From positions 1 through 32,934 of the forward strand of contig DDSV01000017.1 in NCBI GenBank assembly GCA_002344215.1: DNA of 32,934 nucleotides, read 5' to 3'. Position numbers and translations under genes: made by a program. The stretch is from Akkermansiaceae bacterium UBA2381 (GTDB lineage Bacteria > Verrucomicrobiota > Verrucomicrobiia > Verrucomicrobiales > DEV007). The notes beneath the pieces were generated by a model that saw nothing but the letters and a program-made list of their open reading frames with translations, was not told the DNA's origin and did no database searches. Below are positions 21,496 through 29,617 of this stretch, piece by piece. How positions within the stretch are numbered: position 1 is the stretch's first letter; each line of letters opens with the position of its first letter.

Positions 21496-22848
21496 TCAAG
21501 ACTCAGAATCAACGCACAGGAGTTCGGCCCGCTGAACGGATACTCCGAGGAGGCGGCTGTCATCGTTTTCGGAATCGCATTCACAAGGGCGAACCAGTCG
21601 TGGGGACCGGAGTGAGATCTGATTTGCTTGCCCAAGTCCACGGAGCAGAGCGGGTTCGACCGATGCGGTGACCATATGGCCGAAGGTTCCGCTGCTGATC
21701 TGGATCGGCACGTTTACCCCATTGACCGCTACGATCATTTCAAAGAGGTTCTCCGGCGCCGCCGCGTGAACCACCTCAAGTCGCAATTCGAATCTCGTTC
21801 CCGCCGGAGTGCCCAGGTGAATGCTGCTTTCGGGCGTGATTCCGGTCCAACAAAACCAACGACCATCCAATATCTCGGGTGCATACCAGCCCTCTCCCGA
21901 CGGTGGATTGTTGAAGTGAAGTAATGACGGCACCACCTCCGGCTCGGGCGCAACGGCGGGGGGCGAGTGCCTGCTGTAAGACCGACGCAGGTTGCCCTCC
22001 ATTTCATGGTAACGCTGTTCAAACAGATCCCGGGCGTAGACGTAGAGCTGGCGGTCGATTCCGGTCAATTCCTCCAGAGCCTCCCGGGTCTCTCCGTCGA
22101 TCTCATCGCGTGGCGGCCGGGTTCGCGTCTTATTGATCCAGGCCAACTCGCCGAGGTGCGTCCGCCCCAAGGCAAAGGCCAACAACTGCTTGGATTCGGC
22201 CAATCGCTCGACGAGACCGAATGCGTCGCACTCAGACAGGTGCTTCTTGGCCAACGCCAGATCGGTGCAGTCTGCGTTACGCCCGTTGAATTGAGCGATT
22301 TCCGCAGCAGTCATGCTGAGTAACCTGGCCTGCACATTGCCTAGATGAAGCGTGGCGGCAGCGGGCTCAGTTCGGATGAACTCCCTAAGCGTCATGCGGG
22401 TCGCCTGAAGGCATTGCCTGGCTCCTATTTGAGCGCCAGTTCCCTCCTCGGCGGCTTTTACCCGGCTGATTGCCGATTGCCGCATGTAGTGGAATGCCGA
22501 AAGAGAGCGATCGATCGGGTCACGCAAGAGAGTAAACACCAGGGGTCGTTCAGGAAAAAAATTGACCAGGGAATAGGGCAGGTGGCCATGGATAAAACGG
22601 TGACTCAGAAGGTCCTGAAGGGTCGATTCTGTCGGGTTCGGATCCTCGCCGCTGAGGAACAGGATCTCCGACGGCGGGAACAGGCGCGCGAGCAGCTCCG
22701 TGAAGCTGCTGCTCGCTGTCTTCGGGATTCGCACGAAGTAGACTCGGGAACCCTGAGATGTCTTCGGTCCACCGACTTTATCCGGCGGTGAAAGCTCCTC
22801 GACAGTCTGGGCTGCGCCTTCAGGAAAAGATGAAGATCCACTAGACAT
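21496..22848 (-). CDS. sulfotransferase with C-terminal beta-sandwich
   Basis: PAPS-dependent sulfotransferase. The 5'-phosphosulfate loop is VRIPKTASSSFTELL (Lys43, Ser46-Ser48). The 3'-phosphate motif is TLLRDPIDRSLSAFHY (Arg109, Ser115). The block RFIHGHLPY precedes it, as in polysaccharide sulfotransferases (sulfotransfer_2 type). Residues about 320-450 form a separate domain starting GEGWYAPEILDGRWFCW, of the kind attached to many glycan-modifying enzymes. No membrane segment is present, so it is cytosolic and would act on lipid- or nucleotide-linked sugar. It is convergent with ubiA, 54 bp apart. Together with the glycosyltransferases around it, it suggests a sulfated surface glycan or glycolipid. 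Confidence 0.9.
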   Translation of the reverse strand: MSSGSSSFPEGAAQTVEELSPPDKVGGPKTSQGSRVYFVRIPKTASSSFTELLARLFPPSEILFLSGEDPNPTESTLQDLLSHRFIHGHLPYSLVNFFPERPLVFTLLRDPIDRSLSAFHYMRQSAISRVKAAEEGTGAQIGARQCLQATRMTLREFIRTEPAAATLHLGNVQARLLSMTAAEIAQFNGRNADCTDLALAKKHLSECDAFGLVERLAESKQLLAFALGRTHLGELAWINKTRTRPPRDEIDGETREALEELTGIDRQLYVYARDLFEQRYHEMEGNLRRSYSRHSPPAVAPEPEVVPSLLHFNNPPSGEGWYAPEILDGRWFCWTGITPESSIHLGTPAGTRFELRLEVVHAAAPENLFEMIVAVNGVNVPIQISSGTFGHMVTASVEPALLRGLGQANQISLRSPRLVRPCECDSENDDSRLLGVSVQRAELLCVDSES

Positions 22849-23201
22849 CGTGATCAGTGCTAGTGCATTAATTCAATATCGGCAACAACGCATATGGTGA
22901 TCCCCGAAATCATTGGAGGGAGGTTCGAAAGCAGCGCGAAACAAGGGAGGATTGACTCTCCGTCCCTCGGAGACGGTTTTTCTCTTGTAACCGTATGACT
23001 CTGCCACAAGTAGTGAAACCAGACTCAATTCGATCGGTATGTTAATCGGACCGGAGGCGGTAACGGGAGTCTATGCGATGAAGAGGTAAATTCCTTGCAA
23101 TTAAGTCGGTTGAGGCTAGGTGTCCTTGAACCCTGGGGGGGGTCTCGAAGGACGGGATACCGCATCCAAGGTCCATCACTTTACAGGAGCCAATTCGAGG
23201 C
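22849..23201. other. 353-bp divergent intergenic region with a terminator-like hairpin
   Basis: Lies between the divergent sulfotransferase and methyltransferase genes, so it should hold both promoters. CCGTC (22960-22964) pairs with GACGG (22972-22976), followed by five T: a small plus-strand terminator form with no gene ending at it. GTCCTT (23122-23127) pairs with AAGGAC (23148-23153). An AT-rich stretch occurs near 22860-22890. No gene is seen. Confidence 0.4.
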
Positions 23202-23972
23202 ATGAATCCAGAGCCATCGACGATCCCTTTTCCTCCGCTTTCGCTGCGCCCATACGTTGGCCCGCTCAATGACCACTCCTACGACAACCCGACAGGTGCG
23301 CCACTCTTTCCGGACCTTCCGTTAGAGGCCTACGATTCGGTGTTCGATTTTGGATGTGGATGCGGGAGGCTCGCGCGACAGCTGCTTCAAATGCATTCGC
23401 GACCCCGTTCTTATGTCGGAGTCGACCTAAACGCGAAGCTGATCGCGTGGTGCAAGGAGGCGCTCGCACCGTGTGATTCTGGTTTTCGCTTCCATCATCA
23501 AAACGTTTACAGCGCGGGCTTCAATCCCGGCGGGCGAGATCGCTCCGCGGCTTTCCCCGTGGCGGATTCTTCGGTGTCGCTCCTGCTCGCCTGGTCGGTG
23601 TTCACTCACGTTCTCGAGGATCAAGCGGAATTTTATCTCCGTGAGGTCGTGCGGGTTTTGCGCCCCGGGGGCATTCTTCTTTCGACTTGGTTCCTTTTTG
23701 ACAAAACCGAGTACCCGATGATGCAGGATTTCCAAAACGCTCTGTTCATCAACGATTCAGATCCATCCAACGCGGTTATTTTTGATCGCACGTGGCTCGA
23801 AGTGCGGATGCGTGAACTCGGGCTCTCGTTCTTGAAAATCAAGCCCCCCGAAATCCGGGGTTTTCAATGGCAGATCTGGATGACGCCCAGCCGCCCTGGC
23901 CTCGCCGAAGTCGAGTTCCCGTTCGATCATGCTCCCAAGGGGAGAAAGCCGCCACCGATGATTCCGGCGTAG
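23202..23972 (+). CDS. class I SAM-dependent methyltransferase
   Basis: A 256-residue Rossmann methyltransferase. Motif I is VFDFGCGCGRLARQL (48-62), which binds SAM; the acidic end of strand 2 is YVGVDLNAKLIAW. Strand 4 reads LLLAWSVFTHVLEDQAEF and the post-motif EVVRVLRPGGILLSTWF is typical of the methyltransf_11/25 group. The C-terminal 80 residues differ from common relatives. Acceptors of such enzymes in glycan loci are usually sugars or lipid intermediates; the sequence does not reveal which. The gene starts after a 353-bp gap and is separated by 178 bp from the next methyltransferase gene. Confidence 0.9.
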   Translation: MNPEPSTIPFPPLSLRPYVGPLNDHSYDNPTGAPLFPDLPLEAYDSVFDFGCGCGRLARQLLQMHSRPRSYVGVDLNAKLIAWCKEALAPCDSGFRFHHQNVYSAGFNPGGRDRSAAFPVADSSVSLLLAWSVFTHVLEDQAEFYLREVVRVLRPGGILLSTWFLFDKTEYPMMQDFQNALFINDSDPSNAVIFDRTWLEVRMRELGLSFLKIKPPEIRGFQWQIWMTPSRPGLAEVEFPFDHAPKGRKPPPMIPA

Positions 23973-24093
23973 GAGGAGGTTTAGGGTTTGATTTATCTCT
24001 TTTCGCACCCCGGCAGCGAACCCCTTTTCCCACGGCCTTTCGGTGTGGCGGGCCCGGAATCGATGAAAAAAATATTTAATGCAGTCAGTTCTG

Positions 24094-24141
24094 TTGATAA
24101 CATCACTATCAAGTGCCCCATGATTCATTCTGTGATACAGA
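24094..24141. promoter_or_regulatory. two short palindromes upstream of a methyltransferase gene
   Basis: TTGATA (24094-24099) and TATCAA (24107-24112) form a perfect inverted repeat with a 7-bp spacer. TCTGT (24129-24133) and ACAGA (24137-24141) form another with a 3-bp spacer. They lie 10-57 bp before the ATG at 24151, in an AT-rich part of the gap, a plausible operator/promoter position. No regulator gene is adjacent. Confidence 0.3.
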
Positions 24142-24150
24142 TTCCCCTGG

Positions 24151-24903
24151 ATGAGAAAGAATTTTTCGCGCGAGGAGATTGTGGAGAAGATGGAATCGGT
24201 CCCGGCTTGGTATCACCGGATCGAACTGGCACCGGGCGTGGTCACGCCGGGCATCAACGACTCACCGACCTACTTTAGTCTTTTCGAATTTCCCGAAGAC
24301 TGTTCCGGACTGCGAGTGCTCGATATCGGGACGAGAGACGGATACTTCGCATTCGAGTTCGAGCGCCGGGGTGCCGATGTGCTGGCGGTTGATTATTTTC
24401 CGGCTCACCGGACGGGTTTTGCTGTTGCCGCTGAGTTACTGAATTCCAAAGTGGTTCACCAGCAGGCGAACATTTATGATATCTCTGAAAAGACTCATGG
24501 AACATTCGATGTTGTCCTGATGCTTGGACTGATCTACCACCTGCCCGATCCGATGCTGGCGCTGGACATTTGTCGCAGGGTGTGTCGGGATCGATTTTAT
24601 CTGGAAACCCAGGTGATTGATCGGGCTTTTCTCAAACAGGACGGCACGATGACGAGCCTCGCGGAGTTGCATCCGGAGTTGAGTGAAACTCCGCTAATGC
24701 AGTTCTACCCGAACAACGCGCTGAACAACGATTTTACCAACTACTGGGCACCGAACGAGACCTGCATGCAACGAATGCTGGAAGAGAATCTTTTCCAGGT
24801 GGATCGGATTGTTTCGAATGGGCCCCGAGCCGTTTTCGAATGTCATGTCCGGAGCGACGGCGCTCTCGAAAAATTCAATAAACTGTCACGCGGCCTGGCG
24901 TAA
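24151..24903 (+). CDS. class I SAM-dependent methyltransferase, CmoB/DUF1698-like
   Basis: A 250-residue methyltransferase. The N-terminal WYHRIELAPGVVTPG with NDSPTYF is the lead-in seen in the CmoB/DUF1698 type. Motif I is LRVLDIGTRDGYFAFEFER (54-72), followed by VLAVDYFP (Asp81), then VVLMLGLIYHLPDPMLALD. The C-terminal section has NYWAPNETCMQRML and ends with GPRAVFECHV, a pattern found in many sugar-cluster methyltransferases. It is not CmoB itself, which is larger. It ends 25 bp before the convergent stop of the large glycosyltransferase gene. Role in glycan or lipid decoration is inferred from context. Confidence 0.88.
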   Translation: MRKNFSREEIVEKMESVPAWYHRIELAPGVVTPGINDSPTYFSLFEFPEDCSGLRVLDIGTRDGYFAFEFERRGADVLAVDYFPAHRTGFAVAAELLNSKVVHQQANIYDISEKTHGTFDVVLMLGLIYHLPDPMLALDICRRVCRDRFYLETQVIDRAFLKQDGTMTSLAELHPELSETPLMQFYPNNALNNDFTNYWAPNETCMQRMLEENLFQVDRIVSNGPRAVFECHVRSDGALEKFNKLSRGLA

Positions 24904-24928
24904 GGTCGGGTTCTTCTTTGTTTGGGTG

Positions 24929-27664
24929 TCAGCTGGATTCGGCGTCCCCGGAGGTTCTCTGGGATGCCAGGATCTCGGCATATTGTTCGCGAAGTTCTCT
25001 AAGTTCGGATTCGAGCGCGGCAAGGCGCACGTCGTGGCTGCTGGCGGTCGCCACGGCCGCTTCATCAAAGGGGCGCCGGTGCTGTTCGATCCGGCTGAGC
25101 ATTTTCCGCAACATCTTCTGCGGGCCCTGGAAGAGGAGCGTGCCAAATGAAGGAACCGTATTCTTCACGTCGAGGGGCCGCTCCGCGCATTTACGGAGCA
25201 TTCTGAGTGGAGCGGAAAATGAAGTCGAATACGCAGGGATATCCCCGTCGTTGCGTGAAGCGGATGGTTTGGTATTACTCATTGATTTCCAGAGTTTTTC
25301 TACGGCGGCGGCGCAGCGTTCGGGATTAAAATTGGCAGCGAGAAACTCCGCGGCCGCGCGGCCCTTGGCCGCAGCCTCGTCCGGGTTCGAATAGACATGT
25401 CTCATCAGGGTGGCGGCGTGGCTGATGTCAGGTTCCGCCCAGAGCGCGAAAGGGGAGTAGGGCTCGGCACCGACTCCCACCGGCGTCATCGTAAAGCGGC
25501 ACAGATAACTGTTCTCTTCGTTCATGAAATCGACATTTCCCGAGTAGCCGGTGGCGATCACCGGTTTCTCGTGACGCATGGCTTCAGCCATGGTCAGGCC
25601 AAGTCCTTCGCTACGATGGAGGGAAACGTAACAATCGCATGCCGCCGTAAGCGCCAAATTCGTGGAGGCGTCAAGGTAGTTGGAAAGAATGATGATGTCG
25701 CTGCGGTCCCGGGAGGCATGGATCAGTTCCATGAGATCAGCGCGGTGCGCCTCCGCGTTGATCCCCTTGATCACCAGGGTTGGTCCTTCGCCCGGTGCGA
25801 AAGCCTGCTTGAAGGCTTCGACGATTCCGAGTGGATTCTTACGCCGGAAGACACTGTGGAAATCGAAACTGAAGAGAAACAAAAAACCTTCCGGAATTCC
25901 CAGGGAAGCCCGATTCAGGGGAGTGGCTTTTGGACCGACTCCAAAGGGTAGCGGGAGGTAATGAACCGGCACCGGCGAAATAGGGACCAGAATATTGCGG
26001 ATGAATTCGGAAGCCACCCAGACTTCATCCAGTTCATAAAACGCGGAGTGGAGATGCGGCGGAAATGCTTCGACTTCCCAAAACCACAATCCGGCGATTT
26101 GCCGGTTGTGGAAATAATCTCCCCCCAGACGACTCTTCAACGCCTCGACCGAATCGGCGTTAACGCAGAGAACGCAGCATCCGAAACGTTCGTCCGGGGC
26201 GAGCAAGTGGGTCCGATCGTCCTGAAACGGGTCTTCCTGCCTGCTTGGCGCAGTGGAATCAACATGTGTTTGGAACGGAATGGTCGACGACTTCAACCCT
26301 GTTGCGAGGAGGCGTGCCGCCTGACCAACGCCTGATTCCGTCCGCAGATAGCCGATGATCTCAAGACCCGGCACTATCCTATGTGCGACCGGTCGGGCGT
26401 CAGCCTCTTCAGGAAATTGAATCAACCGCAGCGGAAAATGAAATTCCTGCTGCCCGGCCCTCCTGAACCAGTCCATCAGGCGAACCGCATCGGCTCCGGT
26501 CGGATCCGCGAATGTAGTCTTTAGATCCTCGCGAACCTCGCGGAGGAGCAGGAGTGCGCGTGGGACGGAGGCCTGCCCGCCGGGGGAGGGGACGGGCTCA
26601 CTCATCCAGTTGGCAAAGGCCTCTTCACCGCCTGGCCCAAACGGAGACGGAAGTGGATTCTCCCCATTCTGTTCCGATCTCACGAGGGCGGCCAGGAATG
26701 CCCGACGCATCTCAAGCGCGATTTTTCCTCCGCCAGGGAAGGAATCAAACGGATAATCGGTCGCGGCATCCTTGCACTCGGATTTCGCGCTGGCCACGGC
26801 CTTGATATAAGCACCCGTCATCGCAGTCAGTGCGGGCTGCTCGCTAAGCACGACGCGAGGACGGTCGGCGTGGTGCCGGGTGAGAAGATGGGGGGTCTTC
26901 TCACTGAGACCGCTGTAATGGAAGAACGAAAGCGGTTTGCCCCGCACCAGATATGTCCCATTTTCACGGACGACGGGCCGCGCGTCGGCGTTCCAATAGG
27001 CGACATTGTAGGTTTCTTCCTTCGAAATGTGGCAGTCGAAGAGGGTGGGTGCAAAATCCATCCAGCGCTGGTCGGTGAACCTTTGTTCCGCAGGCGCGCT
27101 GTAGCATTCGCGCTTCAGGCGTTCACCCCACCACTCGGTCACCTTGAGCGCATCGCGGTTCAGCCCGAGGAACCCGAGGTTGTAAATTCCGCTGCCCATG
27201 ATGTCCGCTTCTGACGGTTGCGCTCCATCCCTTTTCATGGCATGCAGCACGTGTGGCGTAAGGACTAGCTCATGCCCGTTCACCGCTTCCACCAGACTCG
27301 TCATGGGACTGAAAAACTCGATGTCGGGATCGATGTAGAAAGCGTGCAAGCCGCTGCGCCGGACCACGGTCTCCAGCGTCCAAGGTTTGTAGGCGGTAGA
27401 GACCTCCGTGACGTCGTAGGCGAAGCGGAAGTTTCCGATTTCATCCGGCGGGAGACCGATTTCACCGACCCTAAGGATATGCAGGCCCCGCCGGTCAACC
27501 GCCCCCCGGGTAAGCGGGCTCAACGGAGTATCGTCGATCAGCAGCAGCCAGAAATCGACCTCGGGATGCTGCCGCTTGAGCGAATCATGCAACACAAGTG
27601 CCCGGGCGAGATAGTTTGAGGCCACGATCGTGCAAGCGGCGAACGGTGGGGCTGGGTGATTCAT
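24929..27664 (-). CDS. two-domain glycosyltransferase (GT-A plus GT4-like GT-B) with C-terminal coiled coil
   Basis: A 911-residue cytosolic protein. Residues 1-270 form a GT-A domain, with CTIVASNYLARALVLHDSL at the start and metal motif YIDPDIEFF (Asp112, Asp114), resembling nucleotide-sugar enzymes of the GT8 kind. A linker of about 150 residues follows. Residues about 430-820 form a GT-B domain, beginning GLEIIGYLRTESGVGQAARL and with the donor-site SEGLGLTMAEAMRHEKPVIA. The EX7E pair is Glu686 and Glu694. The last 40 residues (LAALESELRELREQYAEILA) are a short coiled coil, likely for oligomerisation. Two transferase domains in one chain suggest successive sugar additions in a repeat. It is convergent with the methyltransferase gene and lies in the glycan gene group. 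Confidence 0.9.
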   Translation of the reverse strand: MNHPAPPFAACTIVASNYLARALVLHDSLKRQHPEVDFWLLLIDDTPLSPLTRGAVDRRGLHILRVGEIGLPPDEIGNFRFAYDVTEVSTAYKPWTLETVVRRSGLHAFYIDPDIEFFSPMTSLVEAVNGHELVLTPHVLHAMKRDGAQPSEADIMGSGIYNLGFLGLNRDALKVTEWWGERLKRECYSAPAEQRFTDQRWMDFAPTLFDCHISKEETYNVAYWNADARPVVRENGTYLVRGKPLSFFHYSGLSEKTPHLLTRHHADRPRVVLSEQPALTAMTGAYIKAVASAKSECKDAATDYPFDSFPGGGKIALEMRRAFLAALVRSEQNGENPLPSPFGPGGEEAFANWMSEPVPSPGGQASVPRALLLLREVREDLKTTFADPTGADAVRLMDWFRRAGQQEFHFPLRLIQFPEEADARPVAHRIVPGLEIIGYLRTESGVGQAARLLATGLKSSTIPFQTHVDSTAPSRQEDPFQDDRTHLLAPDERFGCCVLCVNADSVEALKSRLGGDYFHNRQIAGLWFWEVEAFPPHLHSAFYELDEVWVASEFIRNILVPISPVPVHYLPLPFGVGPKATPLNRASLGIPEGFLFLFSFDFHSVFRRKNPLGIVEAFKQAFAPGEGPTLVIKGINAEAHRADLMELIHASRDRSDIIILSNYLDASTNLALTAACDCYVSLHRSEGLGLTMAEAMRHEKPVIATGYSGNVDFMNEENSYLCRFTMTPVGVGAEPYSPFALWAEPDISHAATLMRHVYSNPDEAAAKGRAAAEFLAANFNPERCAAAVEKLWKSMSNTKPSASRNDGDIPAYSTSFSAPLRMLRKCAERPLDVKNTVPSFGTLLFQGPQKMLRKMLSRIEQHRRPFDEAAVATASSHDVRLAALESELRELREQYAEILASQRTSGDAESS

Positions 27665-28235
27665 CAGGACAGTCTGCGTCTTTTGGTTAGCTAACCGTTT
27701 ACGGTGGAATGTCCAATAAAAGACGGGGCAAATTCAGTCCCACCAGAGGACAGAGGAAGACGCGACCGGCGTGACTGCCGGCGTCTCATCGAGATCGCCA
27801 CCGAACTCCCGTCGCCCCAGAAATGGACCGATATTGGAGGTAACTCGCCGGGACTATGACCGGGTTGACCGTTGGTTTTTGGGGCAAGTTCAGGTGGGCT
27901 AAACCCGGAGGGGGCAAGCCCGTAAACCGTCGCTATCGATGCCGACAAGGCTTTGGAAAAAGCAATGCTGTGTAAATGGACCAAAGAATCACCCACAGGA
28001 AGGCAAGGGATTGCAAAACGGGTTTCTCTTGCGAGCGCGTCGGTAATCGGGGACAGTGTGTGGGATAGGACAGGCGAACTTCTTTGTTTGGAGACCCCGA
28101 TGACTCTTTCGCAACACCGACGGAAATCGCTCAAAAAACCGAATTTAATCCAGTTATTTAACCCAGTATTTGTAAACAGGTTGAATCCATTATTTGATGC
28201 GGATGGATTCCGTCCCGAAGGACATAAGAATTATC
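27665..28235. other. 571-bp divergent intergenic region, no clear gene
   Basis: Between the divergent two-domain glycosyltransferase and gmd genes. Weak frames exist on both strands: minus 28134-27691, and plus 27953 onward, which runs into gmd. None has a recognisable domain. The region reads like decayed coding sequence on the plus strand, with stops between short plausible pieces. The right end is AT-rich and holds the repeats listed separately. I see no RNA gene. Confidence 0.4.
28150..28195 (+). repeat. three degenerate CCA(G)TTATTT repeats upstream of gmd
   Basis: CCAGTTATTT (28150-28159), CCAGTATTT (28163-28171) and CCATTATTT (28187-28195) occur at spacings of 13 and 24 bp, 41-86 bp before the gmd start. 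They could be regulator-binding sites or promoter parts. The match is short and AT-rich, so chance is possible. Confidence 0.3.
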
Positions 28236-29195
28236 ATGAAGCGAGCCCTGATCATCGGTGTGACCGGCCAGGACGGGCCTTATCTTGCGAAGCTCCTCCT
28301 TGATAAGGGCTATGAGGTGCACGGGACTTCCCGCGACCATGAATCGTCGAGTTTTGGAAACCTCGACCGTCTCGGGATCAAAGAGAGGATAACTCCCCAC
28401 TCTCTCATCTCCCGGGATTTCCGCAGCGTTTTAGCCACGCTACAGGCTGTTCAGCCAGACGAAATCTACAACCTTTCGGGACAGAGTTCGGTCGCGCTGT
28501 CATTCCTCCAGCCGGTCGAGACCTTCGAGAGCATCTCTGTCGCCACGGTGAATATTCTCGAATGCCTCCGCATGTTCAACCATCCAGCGAAATTCTACAA
28601 CGCCGGTTCGAGCGAAGTGTTTGGCAATGCACCCTCTGCAGCGTCGGAGCAAACCCTCTTTTGTCCCCGAAGCCCCTACGCTACGGCGAAAGCCGCTGCT
28701 CATTACACCGTTGCAAACTATCGGGAGGCCTACGGTTTGAAGGCCTGCACCGGCATCCTTTTCAATCACGAGTCACCGCTGCGTTCCGCACGTTTCGTGA
28801 CCCGCAAAATCGTCTCCGCAGCAGTCCGAATTTCGCGTGGTTCATCGGAGATCCTCGAACTCGGCAACGTTAGGGCAAGACGGGACTGGGGTTGGGCGCC
28901 GGAATACGTCGAAGCGATGTGGCTGATGTTGCAGCAGGATGACTGCGACGACTATGTGGTTGCCACAGGCGAAACCAACGGGCTCGATGATTTTACCGAT
29001 GCGGTTTTTAAAGCGGTCGATCTCGACTGGAGGGAGCATGTGAAATACAACAATTCCCTCCTCCGTCCGTCTGACATCGATATCAGCTCCGCCGACCCTG
29101 GTAAGGCTGCGACCAAGCTGGGATGGGCGGCCAAATACCACATGCGGGACGTGGCACGCCTCCTCGTCGATGCGGAACTGGCGGCGGTCGACTGA
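28236..29195 (+). CDS. gmd: GDP-mannose 4,6-dehydratase-like short-chain dehydrogenase
   Basis: Extended SDR enzyme that converts GDP-D-mannose to GDP-4-keto-6-deoxymannose, precursor of fucose, rhamnose and related sugars. The NADP-binding GVTGQDG is at residues 8-14. The catalytic set is AGSSEVFG (Ser126, Glu127) and SPYATAK (Tyr148, Lys152). FNHESPLRSARFVTRKI and RRDWGWAPEYVEAMWLMLQQ are close to the Gmd signature blocks, and YNLSGQSSVALSF fits too. Length is 320, slightly short for Gmd. The ATG at 28236 is used since MKRALIIG is the normal start; upstream in-frame ATGs at 28197 and 28203 are less likely. No reductase gene (fcl or rmd) adjoins, so the final sugar is open. Confidence 0.88.
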   Translation: MKRALIIGVTGQDGPYLAKLLLDKGYEVHGTSRDHESSSFGNLDRLGIKERITPHSLISRDFRSVLATLQAVQPDEIYNLSGQSSVALSFLQPVETFESISVATVNILECLRMFNHPAKFYNAGSSEVFGNAPSAASEQTLFCPRSPYATAKAAAHYTVANYREAYGLKACTGILFNHESPLRSARFVTRKIVSAAVRISRGSSEILELGNVRARRDWGWAPEYVEAMWLMLQQDDCDDYVVATGETNGLDDFTDAVFKAVDLDWREHVKYNNSLLRPSDIDISSADPGKAATKLGWAAKYHMRDVARLLVDAELAAVD

Positions 29196-29617
29196 ATCAG
29201 ACTAAAGCTCAAACTTGGGCCGGTTGAGTTCGAGAAGGCGGGAGATTATTCATGAGGAGATCTTCATCCCTTTCTCCAGAATGGTCCTTCAAGAGGATTT
29301 CCTTTTCTTGCGCCCTTAGCTTTTACGCCGGGGCGTGCCGGGGTGCTTTGTGTCTTTCTTCTACCCTGAGTTGCGAGCAGCTTGGCTCACCTGTGCCAAA
29401 GTGACCCATGAAAGCGCGTTTTTTGTGCCAATCTGGCACTAATTCAAACTGAAGGCTATGATGGTGGGCTTCTCTTGGAATTTATAACAATATGGTAATG
29501 AGCGAGTTAAATGTAATTGCGTCCGCATGGCACGGTGAATGCGATTGGATCGGTTAATCAAACCGGGAACCCCCGTTCTCACCACACCATTTTTACAGAG
29601 AAGGAAGACAACATTGT
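29196..29617. other. 422-bp region upstream of dnaK
   Basis: No gene is seen. It contains near-repeats GCCGGGGCGTGCCGGGGTGC (29325-29344), the palindrome at 29425-29439, a TATGAT -10-like box (29457-29462) and an AT-rich stretch to 29520. A GGAAG about 11 bases before the dnaK ATG may be its ribosome site. No CIRCE inverted repeat and no good sigma-32 promoter are found. Confidence 0.5.
29425..29439. promoter_or_regulatory. GTGCCA-ATC-TGGCAC palindrome upstream of dnaK
   Basis: A perfect 6-bp inverted repeat with a 3-bp spacer. Its right arm is 17 bp upstream of a TATGAT box (29457-29462), that is, where a -35 element would lie. This placement suits an operator for a repressor or activator of dnaK. 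It is not CIRCE and does not fit a sigma-54 promoter, as TTGC is absent at the right distance. Confidence 0.4.

Noticed and set aside
29434..29450. sigma-54 promoter (TGGCAC followed by TTGC)
   Set aside because: TGGCAC is present, but the bases five positions on read CAAA, not TTGC. It is better explained as half of a palindrome.
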